Assembly: GCA_942492115.1 (NCBI GenBank) | Contig: CALODL010000002.1 | Span: forward strand, 1-64,000 | DNA from: CALODL01 sp942492115 | GTDB taxonomy: Bacteria > Planctomycetota > Phycisphaerae > UBA1845 > CAIVHJ01 | Length of the DNA stretch: 64,000 nt | Reading direction: 5' to 3' | In this document: positions 9,500 through 17,776 of the stretch, one piece after another | Position numbering within the stretch: position 1 is the stretch's first letter | Layout: the number at the start of each line of letters is the position of its first letter | The notes under the pieces: model-generated | What the model saw: the letters and a program-made list of their open reading frames with translations, nothing else | Told to the model about the DNA's origin: nothing | Databases searched by the model: none | Position numbers and translations under genes: made by a program

Positions 9500-9522
9500 G
9501 GGCGCGGGCACGCGCCTTTTTT
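9500..9522 (+). terminator. Rho-independent terminator after the HPt gene
   Basis: GGCGCG, loop GGCA, CGCGCC, then six T. It lies 30 bp after the HPt stop codon and closes the receiver-HPt operon. Confidence 0.9.
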
Positions 9523-9659
9523 CTTGCGCGGTATCCACGTCATCGTGATGCCGAAGCCAGGGGGCGTCAGGCCGTTGGCCTTGCGTAGTGGCGGCGGGAC
9601 CCCGTCTGATCTAGAATGAGGGTTGATGAGCCAGTTCTGTTTTGGATGACGGGTGCAAC

Positions 9660-10010
9660 ATGATCACAGTCGGAATGAACTACAAGGTGCTCGAAGGCAA
9701 GGGCGAGCTGTTTGAATCAGTGTTCAACAAGGTTCTGCAGGTCATGCAGGAACTCGACGGCCATCGGGAGTCACGCCTGTACCGCGACACCAATGACCTC
9801 CACGCCTACCTGATTGTCTCGGAATGGTCGGACCGTGCCGCATTTGATCTCTTCATCGCTTCCGAGCGGTTCAAGAACGTGGTCAATTGGGGCAAGGACG
9901 AAGTGCTGGCTGCCCGTCCCAAACACGAGGTCTACGAAACGAGTGATGATGCGCCGGGTGCGGCGGATAAGCCCGCCGGCGGCGGAAAGTGCCCGATGGG
10001 ATTCGCCTAG
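9660..10010 (+). CDS. Antibiotic biosynthesis monooxygenase (ABM/HmoA-like) fold protein with a Cys-Pro tail
   Basis: About 116 residues. The body matches the dimeric ferredoxin-like ABM fold (MITVGMNYKVLEGKGELF at the start, LYRDTNDLHAYLIVSEWSD in the middle). Members include heme-degrading or quinol monooxygenases, but many have no known substrate. A flexible Gly/Pro/Ala linker ends in GGGKCPMGFA, a Cys-Pro motif resembling heme-regulatory or heme-binding CP motifs. The ATG at 9660 replaces an upstream TTG because the fold begins there. It appears monocistronic. Confidence 0.7.
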   Translation: MITVGMNYKVLEGKGELFESVFNKVLQVMQELDGHRESRLYRDTNDLHAYLIVSEWSDRAAFDLFIASERFKNVVNWGKDEVLAARPKHEVYETSDDAPGAADKPAGGGKCPMGFA

Positions 10011-10172
10011 AGTCCAGCGCAAGGCCGCTCTCTGTCGTGGCCGACGCTCTTTCGGAGAACACAGCGCAGCACGCCTTCTGCAAGGTCCGAATAGCCGCAT
10101 TGTCCAAGGTCCGGTCAATCCATTTGGGGGTGTGTCCCGATAGGAGAATACTGGAGGTGGCTAGAAGCGCTG

Positions 10173-11417
10173 TTGGACAACCCGGCCCACAAGACATCCG
10201 AGACCAGTCGCCATCTGCAGATTCGCATTCTGCTGAGCACCATCGCGGTTGGACTCCTGCCGGTGATGCTGCTCGGCCTGGGAGCCGGCAGCGCAGGCAC
10301 CTGGACGCTCGTCCTTGTCGGTGGCGTGACGGTGGCCTGCGCCGTGGCAGTCGGTGCTGCGTTGCTGAGGCACTTGACTACCCGGATGCGTTCGGTTCAC
10401 GACGTGGTCGACGGCCTGGCGACGGGCTTGCCGGTGCAACCAGTTCCTGCCAGACACCGTGACGAGCTGGATCATCTCGCTGCCGCGATTACCCACTTGC
10501 ACGAAACACTGGCTTCGAAGCATGACAATGCGGTGGATCTACCCACCGAGTCCAGTGCAGATCCGCGTACGATGCCGCCCGCAACGTCCGAGGTTCCTCT
10601 GCGCAAGGATCTCGTGGCGCATGTTGACCAGGCGCCATCGAGTCTCGATGTCCTGCGGAGAGTCGACGAGATGCTCGGACGCATCAAGTCGACCACGCAG
10701 GCAATCGATGACATGGCTGGTGAAGCGGACCTTGATCTATTGGCCGAGGCCGTGGATGTGGTCCGCGCACACGCGCGGCCGGGCCACGAGGGTGGCGTGT
10801 CAACACGGCTGGCAGAAGTGTGTGATGGTTTGGGCCGGACCCACGATACGATTCTCGGAGAGCTCGGCCGATTGTCCGAGCAGGTTGCTGTGGCTCGCAA
10901 GTCCATGCGCCAGCAAATCCGGTTTGACGGGACCGGCGTTCTCGAGCCGCTCCATCTTGCGGATCTGGTCGATGATGCTGTGCGCATCAATCGCTGTGAG
11001 CTGGAAAGGTCGCAGGTGCGCGTCCGTCGCGACTACGAAGATCTGCCTCCGGTCATTCTCGACAAGCTCAAGGTCATGCACATTCTCATCAATCTGGTCA
11101 AGCAGGCCGCAGACGATTTGTCGCATGCCGCAGCAGCGGATCCGCACATGGAGTTGACGCTGAGTTTCGACGACGACGCCCACATTCGGGTGCGGATCGC
11201 CGATAATGGCGACGGCTTCAATGATGTGGCCAATGTGCTCCAGGCCGAGTCGACGCAATCGACCATCCGCTCGGAGTATCCATTCGGGTTCGAGCAGTGT
11301 TGCAAACTGGCCAGCGAGATGGGGGGACGGGTGAAAGCCGAAAGTCCGGGGGTCGGACATGGCGCGATCTATGTCCTCGAATTCCCCTGTCGACCACTCA
11401 AGAAGCAGGGTGATTGA
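10173..11417 (+). CDS. Histidine-kinase-like membrane protein, probably catalytically degenerate
   Basis: The 414-residue protein has two transmembrane segments near residues 18-65, a HAMP-like linker, a long helical region without a recognisable H-box, and a C-terminal HATPase-like domain. The N box reads INLVKQAADDL, with Gln at the conserved Mg-binding Asn. The G1 motif DNGDGF is kept, but the G2 loop is atypical (SEYPFGFEQ). The missing phospho-His and altered N box suggest a pseudokinase or signalling scaffold. The TTG start at 10173 is favoured by GGAGGT 15 bp upstream. It sits between an ABM protein and a secreted repeat protein with no response regulator adjacent. Confidence 0.65.
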   Translation: MDNPAHKTSETSRHLQIRILLSTIAVGLLPVMLLGLGAGSAGTWTLVLVGGVTVACAVAVGAALLRHLTTRMRSVHDVVDGLATGLPVQPVPARHRDELDHLAAAITHLHETLASKHDNAVDLPTESSADPRTMPPATSEVPLRKDLVAHVDQAPSSLDVLRRVDEMLGRIKSTTQAIDDMAGEADLDLLAEAVDVVRAHARPGHEGGVSTRLAEVCDGLGRTHDTILGELGRLSEQVAVARKSMRQQIRFDGTGVLEPLHLADLVDDAVRINRCELERSQVRVRRDYEDLPPVILDKLKVMHILINLVKQAADDLSHAAAADPHMELTLSFDDDAHIRVRIADNGDGFNDVANVLQAESTQSTIRSEYPFGFEQCCKLASEMGGRVKAESPGVGHGAIYVLEFPCRPLKKQGD

Positions 11418-11695
11418 GCCCGAAGAACTTACAGTGCAGCGCGCCATCACGTCCCGGACAGTCATCCCACATTTCACAGCCCGGCGATTCACTCACAGGG
11501 CGTAGGTCATTGCCAACTCCTTCATCTTGCACATGATGCGTCTGCTTCCAACAATCCCCAGGATCGTTCTGCGCTATTGACGGCCTGGTCGACATCCCGC
11601 ACGATATCCGGCGGTGCGGCGTGGTCAGCCAGTTGTGACGGAACATAACTGGTCAATATAACTTGTCAGCCCACTGTAAATTGGGGGAGACCAAC

Positions 11696-14569
11696 ATGAG
11701 AAATCACACCGCTCGTGCGCTCGCATGCGCAGTATCGCTCACGTGGGTTGGCGTCGTGCCGGCTGCCGTGACCATCACGTTCGACGATTTGACCCCCGGG
11801 GCTATTGTTTCAACGATTCCGACCCCGTTGGGCGACGTGGAGGTCAACGGGTTCCGGCCCGATGCGCCGGCGACGAACCACGCCGTCATTTTCGACACCA
11901 ACTTCATTTCGACCCATCCGGACAACGGCGTGCTGGTGGACGTCGATCTGGGATCACCCAATGAGACGTGTACCGTTGCGGGCCCGGGGCGGTCCAATGA
12001 CGGCGAAGGCGAAGTCGGGGGCACGCACCCCAATTGTCTGGCGCCCGAAGGTGTCCTGGCCGCCAAACTCAACAACGTCATGATCGTGGCCAGCAACCTC
12101 GACGACGACAATATGGACGATCTCGTGGATTTGCCAAACGACTTTGACGGGGAAGGCGAATTGATGTTCGTATTCCCGCTTGCCGTTAATTTTCATTCGA
12201 TCACCCTGCTGGACATCCAGTCGTCCGAAAACGAAACAGCCAGCCTCAAGCTGTTCTCAGATGCAGCCGGCACCATGCTCGTGGCCGAATTGTTTCTCGA
12301 TGAAATGGGTGACAATGGCGTTGCCGTGTTCGAGTTCCCAGCCATTGATGCGGTCCGTCGTCTAGAAGTCGATTTCGAGGGCTCCGGTGCCATCGACAAT
12401 ATCGTGGTCGACTTCTGTGGTGACGGCAGCGTCGACGATGGAGAGGAATGCGACGATGGCGAAGGAAACTCTGATACCCTGCCGGATGCCTGCCGTACAG
12501 ATTGCACGCTGCCCGTGTGCGGTGACGGCGTGATCGACTCCGATGAATCGTGTGATGGGGAGGCCGAGAGTGATTGCTACGGCCCATGTCGCGGAGATTG
12601 CACGTGCTGTGGCGACGATGTCGTGAATGGTACGGAGGAAGAATGCGACGGCGCGGACAGTGACTGCGGCGTCTGCGTTGAGGGTTTCATCACCTTCGAC
12701 GGCTTCCAGCCGGGCGAAATCATCAGCATGATCGACACTGTTCCCGAGGTCGGCCCGATCCTCGTAGAGGGCTTCCGCCCCGGCGCGCCCGGAGCCAACT
12801 ATGCCATCGTTTTCGATACCAACAATATCAATACCGATCCCGGCAGCGGCCTGCTCATCGATGCCGATCTCGGTTCGCCCAACGAGACGTGCGCTGTTCC
12901 GGGGCCGGGCCGGTCGAATGACGGTGAAGGCGAGGTTGGCGGGACCCATCCGAATTGCCTCGCCCCCGAGGGGCCGCTCGCCGAGACACTGAACAACGTG
13001 CTGATCGTCGCCGACAATCTCGGCGGAAGTGCAATGGACGGTATCGTCGACTATCCCAATGACTTCAACGGTGAGGGTGAATTGATTTTCGTGTTCCCGA
13101 TTGCCGTCGAGTTCTCCTCGATTACGCTGGTCGATATTCAGGCCAACGAAGAAGAGCGGGCCAGCCTCAAGCTGTTCTCCGACGAAGATGGGAACGATCT
13201 TGTCGCTGAGTTGTTCCTGGATGTGGTGGGCGACAATGGCGTTGCGGTATACAACTTCCCGCCATCCGCGCCTGTGCGTCGGCTCGAGGTCGATCTTGAA
13301 GGCTCGGGCGCCATCGACAACATCGGGCTGCGGGCTTGCCTGACTGCAGGCGGGTCGTGCAACGAAGAGTGTCAGTGCGGTGGTTTCTGCGGGGACGGCG
13401 TTCTCGATCCCGGGGAGGATTGCGACGACGGCGATGACAATTCGGATTCTGAACCCGATGCGTGTCGGATCGACTGTACATTGCCTGCGTGTGGTGACGG
13501 TGTCCGTGACGACGGCGAATCCTGCGACGGCGACGATTCCGGCGACTGCTTCGGGCCATGCCGCGTCGATTGCACGTGTTGTGGCGATGATACGATCAAT
13601 GGCGAAGAGGAACAGTGCGACGGCAGTGACGAGCCATGTGCCGAGGAGTGCATACTCGAGGTCATTCGCTTCGAGGAATTCGAAGCGGGTGAAATCGTGA
13701 GCGCCATCACGAGTATTCCAGAACTCGGGACTGTACTGGTTGATGGCTTCCGGCCGGGCGATCCTGCAACCAATTACGCGGTGATCTTCCCGAGCTACGC
13801 CCCTCCCGGGTTGGACTATGATCTCGGTTCCCCCAACGAAACGTGCGGTGGTCCGGGCATCTCGCACGACGGCCTGGGCGAGGTCACCGGGACCAATCCG
13901 AACTGCCTCGCACCTGCCGGGCCACTGGAGGCGGAGCTGGGCAACCTGCTGATCGTCGCAAACAATCTTGACGGCAGCGCGGGCGATGGGATCGTCGATG
14001 TGCCCAACGATTTCAACGGCGAGGGCGAGCTGAAGTTCACCTTTGAATTTCCGGTGCGCTTCGACTCGATCACGCTGATTGATATTCAGGCCGATGAGGA
14101 CGAAGCTGCGAGCCTCAAACTGTTCTCTGATCCTGATGGCATGGATCTCATCCAGGAACTGTTCCTCGACACGACCGGCGATAATGGTCTGACCATCTTC
14201 GAGTTCCCGCGAATTGAAGGCGTCCGGCGTTTGGAAGTCGATCTCGAAGGTTCGGGTGCAATTGACAATATTGTCGTCGAAGTATGCAGTGGTGGAGGGG
14301 TGTGCCTCGATACGTGTGTGTGCGGTGAAGAGGAGATCGAGCTTCTCGGTGGCGATCAGCCGATCCCCCAAACGTCAGGCGGCGGATCCGGTGGCGGCAT
14401 GGGGAGTGTCCCGGGCAGTGCGACGAACGGCGCGCAGTCCAGTGAGCCCCGCGATGATGCACAGGATGACGAGGCGGTGGAGGCCGATGAAGAGGGGCAG
14501 TCCTTTACGCCGTCCCCACGGCGCCACGCTCGGCGCCGAATTGATCCGCGCCTGCTCAGGCGGCGCTAA
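11696..14569 (+). CDS. Large secreted protein with three tandem repeats and Cys-rich modules
   Basis: About 957 residues with a signal peptide (basic start, hydrophobic core, cleavage near PAAVT). It consists of three homologous units of about 305, 325 and 217 residues, each a beta-rich domain (ITFDDLTPG; DLGSPNETC; FNGEGEL; RRLEVDLEGSGAIDNI). The first two end in Cys/Asp-rich modules (CDDGDDNSD, CGDGVIDSDESCDG) like Cys-rich repeats known from Myxococcota and Planctomycetota exoproteins. The acidic modules could bind Ca2+. The C-terminus is low-complexity and Arg-rich (PRRHARRR) with no sorting signal I recognise. The ATG at 11696 follows GGGGGAGA. Function unknown. Confidence 0.85.
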   Translation: MRNHTARALACAVSLTWVGVVPAAVTITFDDLTPGAIVSTIPTPLGDVEVNGFRPDAPATNHAVIFDTNFISTHPDNGVLVDVDLGSPNETCTVAGPGRSNDGEGEVGGTHPNCLAPEGVLAAKLNNVMIVASNLDDDNMDDLVDLPNDFDGEGELMFVFPLAVNFHSITLLDIQSSENETASLKLFSDAAGTMLVAELFLDEMGDNGVAVFEFPAIDAVRRLEVDFEGSGAIDNIVVDFCGDGSVDDGEECDDGEGNSDTLPDACRTDCTLPVCGDGVIDSDESCDGEAESDCYGPCRGDCTCCGDDVVNGTEEECDGADSDCGVCVEGFITFDGFQPGEIISMIDTVPEVGPILVEGFRPGAPGANYAIVFDTNNINTDPGSGLLIDADLGSPNETCAVPGPGRSNDGEGEVGGTHPNCLAPEGPLAETLNNVLIVADNLGGSAMDGIVDYPNDFNGEGELIFVFPIAVEFSSITLVDIQANEEERASLKLFSDEDGNDLVAELFLDVVGDNGVAVYNFPPSAPVRRLEVDLEGSGAIDNIGLRACLTAGGSCNEECQCGGFCGDGVLDPGEDCDDGDDNSDSEPDACRIDCTLPACGDGVRDDGESCDGDDSGDCFGPCRVDCTCCGDDTINGEEEQCDGSDEPCAEECILEVIRFEEFEAGEIVSAITSIPELGTVLVDGFRPGDPATNYAVIFPSYAPPGLDYDLGSPNETCGGPGISHDGLGEVTGTNPNCLAPAGPLEAELGNLLIVANNLDGSAGDGIVDVPNDFNGEGELKFTFEFPVRFDSITLIDIQADEDEAASLKLFSDPDGMDLIQELFLDTTGDNGLTIFEFPRIEGVRRLEVDLEGSGAIDNIVVEVCSGGGVCLDTCVCGEEEIELLGGDQPIPQTSGGGSGGGMGSVPGSATNGAQSSEPRDDAQDDEAVEADEEGQSFTPSPRRHARRRIDPRLLRRR
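11774..14313 (+). repeat. Three in-frame tandem repeat units within the secreted protein gene
   Basis: Units begin at 11774, 12689 and 13664, each with an ITF/IRF-type strand, and share long blocks of protein similarity. The third lacks the Cys-rich tail of units 1 and 2. Divergence at DNA level suggests the duplications are old. Confidence 0.85.
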
Positions 14570-14927
14570 GTGCTCCCTTTCATAATTGGGTGTAGGGTTC
14601 TCCGCGGCGCTTGTCGTGTTGGGCAAGGCGCGAGGAGGAGGCGATGCCTGACATCGTTGACGACGAGCAACACAGTCCAGGGCGGCAAGCGTCCGGATGG
14701 GGCAACTTAGCGCAGGACGGGAGTTTCAATCGAGTTCATCGCCCGGAGCAGAGTCGCTTCGGGCTTTTTTGTGGTTCTTCACGGACTTGCGGGACCGAGG
14801 CTCTGCGCGCTCGAACCTTCCGTTACGAGAGCGTCGAACATCAATCACCAGCGAGCGTGATCCCGCACATCTGTGATCGGGGGCTCCGCACGGTCGTGGG
14901 CAGGTCAGACGCGCTCTCGGCGGATGC
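14570..14927. other. Convergent intergenic region with a possible short transcript
   Basis: Between the secreted protein gene and the end of hemL. It contains AGGAGG followed by ATG at 14644, whose reading frame runs through the terminator at 14741-14770, so a coding role is doubtful. The ribosome-site-like purines plus the terminator leave room for a short RNA. Nothing is recognised after 14790. Confidence 0.35.
14741..14770 (+). terminator. Rho-independent terminator
   Basis: GCCCGGAGC, loop AGAGTC, GCTTCGGGC (one G-T pair), then six T. It lies about 170 bp after the secreted repeat protein and probably ends its transcript. Confidence 0.88.
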
Positions 14928-16208
14928 TCAAGGGTTCATGGCACTGTGGGCGGCGGTGATCGTACGCTCGATGGTGGCGTCGTCATGGGCCAGGGAGACG
15001 AACCACGCTTCGTAACCGCTGGGTGGCAGGTAATAACCCTGTTCGAGCATGCGGTGAAAGAACGTGGCGAAGCGATCGTGATCGGCAGCCCGCGCGTCGG
15101 CGAAGTTCCTGACCGTGCTCGTCCCGAAGAATACAGTCAGCATCGAACCGCACCGTTGAACAGCGCCGGCCGCTCCGAGGGCCTGGGCCAGACCATGCGC
15201 AAGAGTGCGGCTGCGTGATTCGAGGGTGGCATAGGCCGTGTCATCGAGTTTCTGGAGGGTCGCCCGTCCAGCGGCCATGGCGATCGGGTTGCCTGACAGT
15301 GTGCCGGCCTGGTAAACGGATCCGGCCGGGGCGACATGGTCCATGAGTGCGGCCGGTCCGCCGTAGGCGCCCACGGGCAGGCCTCCACCGATGACCTTAC
15401 CCAAGATCGTGAGATCAGGAGTGACCGCGTAGCGCTGCTGCGCTCCGCCGGGGGCCACGCGGAACCCCGTCATGACTTCGTCGAAGATCAGGATCGCGCT
15501 GTGTGCGCTGGTCAGCTCGCGAAGGCCTTCCAGGAAACCAGGGGCGGGCGGGACAACACCCATGTTCCCCGCGACCGGTTCGACGGCCACTGCGGCCACC
15601 CGACCATTGGCGGCAGCAAGACAGCGTTCGACCGATTCGAGGTCGTTGTACTGTGCAACCAGCGTGTCGGCCGTGCAGCCGGCTGGGACTCCAGGAGACC
15701 CACAGAGGCCGAGCGTGGCAAGGCCGGATCCGGATCGTACCAGGAGTGCATCTGCATGGCCGTGATAACAGCCCTCGAACTTGATGATGACCTCTCTGCC
15801 CGTGACGGCACGGGCCAGGCGGATCGCGCTCATGACTGCTTCGGTGCCGGAGTTGACCATCCGGACCTTGTCGATCGACGGGATCCGCTGCACGATGGTT
15901 TCGGCCAGTTCGACCTCGAGTGGGCAACACGTTCCGAAACTCGTTCCGTGCTGCGCGGTCCGAGTCACGGCTTCGAGCACGTCCGGGTGCGCGTGGCCCA
16001 GGATCATCGGGCCCCACGAGCCGACATAATCGACATAGAGGTTGCCATCGACATCGGTCAGCTCACAGCCCCGTGCCGACGTGACGTAGGGCGGCCGACC
16101 GCCGACAGCAGAGAAGGATCTGACGGGCGAATTGACCCCGCCTGGCATGACCGTGCATGCACGGTCGAACAGGGCAGCGCTGGAGGATGTGCGCGAGTCT
16201 GTGCTCAT
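14928..16208 (-). CDS. hemL: Glutamate-1-semialdehyde 2,1-aminomutase
   Basis: This 426-residue PLP enzyme converts glutamate-1-semialdehyde to 5-aminolevulinate in the C5 tetrapyrrole pathway. Family motifs are present: MPGGVNSPVRSF at the N-terminus, SWGPMILGHAHP, VNSGTEAVMSAIRLAR, the Asp in LIFDEVMTGFR, and the PLP-binding Lys in TILGKVIGGGLPVGAYGG. Length is normal for HemL. It lies 51 bp downstream of cysK-rhodanese on the same strand. It complements hemA, which lies in the operon at 20.7-26.6 kb. The ATG at 16208 fits the family start. Confidence 0.97.
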   Translation of the reverse strand: MSTDSRTSSSAALFDRACTVMPGGVNSPVRSFSAVGGRPPYVTSARGCELTDVDGNLYVDYVGSWGPMILGHAHPDVLEAVTRTAQHGTSFGTCCPLEVELAETIVQRIPSIDKVRMVNSGTEAVMSAIRLARAVTGREVIIKFEGCYHGHADALLVRSGSGLATLGLCGSPGVPAGCTADTLVAQYNDLESVERCLAAANGRVAAVAVEPVAGNMGVVPPAPGFLEGLRELTSAHSAILIFDEVMTGFRVAPGGAQQRYAVTPDLTILGKVIGGGLPVGAYGGPAALMDHVAPAGSVYQAGTLSGNPIAMAAGRATLQKLDDTAYATLESRSRTLAHGLAQALGAAGAVQRCGSMLTVFFGTSTVRNFADARAADHDRFATFFHRMLEQGYYLPPSGYEAWFVSLAHDDATIERTITAAHSAMNP

Positions 16209-16259
16209 GGCGCGCCCAGTGTACCCGATTGAACAAGCAGTCGCTGCACGCCAGTCAGG

Positions 16260-17627
16260 TCAGGTGGTCTCGATGGTCGTTGATTCGGTGGCCTGGCCTT
16301 TTCTGACCCATTCGTTGATTCCACCCTTGAGGCTTCTGGCGTTGCGATAGCCGAGCGATTTGAGGTACAGCACTGTTTGCTTCGAGAATTTTCCGATGCC
16401 GCACACCATGACGATCGGGGCATCGCGATCCTCTGGAAGTTCGCCCTTGCGCGCGCCGAGCTCGTCCTGGTGAATGTTGATCGCACCAGGAAGATGATCC
16501 TGGGCGTACATCTCGGCTGGACGCACGTCGATGATCAGTGGCTTGTTCGCACCGTCGAGCTCGGCAAGATCCTTGACCTTGATCGTGTCGTACTTGTTTT
16601 TGAGATTCTCCATCATCTCGTGGACGAACAGGTCGTTGACACTTGTCGTACCGCCTTCGTCATCTGCGCTGGCCGGGCACAGGGCCGGCAGGTTCGTGCA
16701 GACTGACGACGCATACTTAAAAACGTTATCGGGGAAAATGATCACGACGACGTTGCCTGGTTCGTCTGGAATCATGCGCAAGCCACCGACCAGAGCCATG
16801 GCGCAGCTGGGGCCCGCAATGATGCTTTCTTCCCGGTTGAGCCGCAGAAACATGTCGTAGGAGTCGCGGTTGCTGACCTCGATGATCTGGTCGTACTCGT
16901 CGGGCAGGAAGAAATCCGTTTGCTGGAGTTGCCGCAAACTGCGGACTCCCGGGATGTCATGGCCGTCGTCTGGGTAAACACCGAGGACTTTGATGGCGGC
17001 ATTCTGTTCCTTGAGGAACCGTCCGGTGCCGGTGATGGTTCCGCACGTCCCGAGTCCGGCGACAAAGTGGGTGATGTTCCCGCCTGTTTGGCGCCAGATT
17101 TCGGGGCCGGTCGTGCGATAGTGGCTGTCGGGGTTGGCGGCGTTCTTGTATTGATCGAGCCCGACGAACTGGGGGTCATCAATCGGAGTCTGCCGGGCGA
17201 TGGCGATTGCCCCTTCCGGAGCCCCGGGGGCCGGGCACAACGTATCATCCAATTCGACGACATCACTGCCGAGAAAACGGAGCACCGTGCGCTTCTCGAC
17301 GGGGATGGCCTTGGACAGAGGTGTTCGCAGCGGGTAGCCCTTGACGTTGCCCATCATCGCCAGCCCGAGCCCCGTGTTCCCCGACGTAGCCTCCACGAGC
17401 TTGTTGCCGTCGGCCAGCGTGCCCCGTTCCTCGGCATCGCGGATCATGTTGGCCGCCACGCGGTCCTTGATGGCGCCAAATGGGTTATACCATTCGAGCT
17501 TGGCGTAGACCCTGGTGTGTTGAAACGGGACAACTTTGTTGAGGCGAACGATAGGGGTGGGGTTATCTGCGTCACTCAGCATGTCGATGACAGAGTCATA
17601 AACGCGTAGATGGTGGTCGCTGGCCAT
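16260..17627 (-). CDS. Cysteine synthase (CysK/CysM family) fused to a C-terminal rhodanese domain
   Basis: About 455 residues. The N-terminal region (about 1-330) is a PLP-dependent beta-substitution enzyme: Lys in NPFGAIKDRV, Asn loop EATSGNTGLGL, GLGTCGTITGTGRFLK. The C-terminal region (about 350-450) is a rhodanese with the Cys loop VCGIGKFSKQ. It should form cysteine from O-acetylserine (or a related acceptor) and a sulfur donor. The rhodanese may deliver persulfide sulfur. The ATG at 17627 begins at the conserved domain; an in-frame ATG at 17666 would add 13 residues. It is divergent from the sulfite reductase across a shared 149 bp control region. Confidence 0.92.
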   Translation of the reverse strand: MASDHHLRVYDSVIDMLSDADNPTPIVRLNKVVPFQHTRVYAKLEWYNPFGAIKDRVAANMIRDAEERGTLADGNKLVEATSGNTGLGLAMMGNVKGYPLRTPLSKAIPVEKRTVLRFLGSDVVELDDTLCPAPGAPEGAIAIARQTPIDDPQFVGLDQYKNAANPDSHYRTTGPEIWRQTGGNITHFVAGLGTCGTITGTGRFLKEQNAAIKVLGVYPDDGHDIPGVRSLRQLQQTDFFLPDEYDQIIEVSNRDSYDMFLRLNREESIIAGPSCAMALVGGLRMIPDEPGNVVVIIFPDNVFKYASSVCTNLPALCPASADDEGGTTSVNDLFVHEMMENLKNKYDTIKVKDLAELDGANKPLIIDVRPAEMYAQDHLPGAINIHQDELGARKGELPEDRDAPIVMVCGIGKFSKQTVLYLKSLGYRNARSLKGGINEWVRKGQATESTTIETT

Positions 17628-17674
17628 GGTGTGTTCCCGTTCTAAGTAACTGCCTGGCAAAGGCATGTGATCAG

Positions 17675-17724
17675 ATTAGGGCCTCCGAAGGTCAATTGCC
17701 CTAATTATATGGATGTTGTAAACT
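17675..17724. promoter_or_regulatory. Shared control region of cysK-rhodanese and sulfite reductase, with a palindrome
   Basis: An inverted repeat, ATTAGGGC (17675-17682) and GCCCTAAT (17698-17705), spans a 15-nt centre. On the minus strand a perfect TATAAT (17704-17709) overlaps the right arm and would serve cysK. On the plus strand TTGCCC (17696-17701) and TAAACT (17719-17724), 17 bp apart, could serve the sulfite reductase gene. One regulator bound here would cover both promoters. Inferred from sequence only. Confidence 0.5.
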
Positions 17725-17776
17725 TGTTGAAGAACCGTGGCAAGCAGTCCCCTAACTCCCTTCTGGATGACTTATC

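Noticed and set aside
12362..14371. Antisense ORF (about 669 codons) opposite the secreted repeat protein
   Set aside because: It mirrors the repetitive codon pattern of the plus-strand gene. No ribosome site, no domain.
14611..15015. ORF through the terminator after the secreted repeat protein
   Set aside because: It crosses a strong terminator and overlaps the 3' end of hemL antisense; product has no recognisable features.
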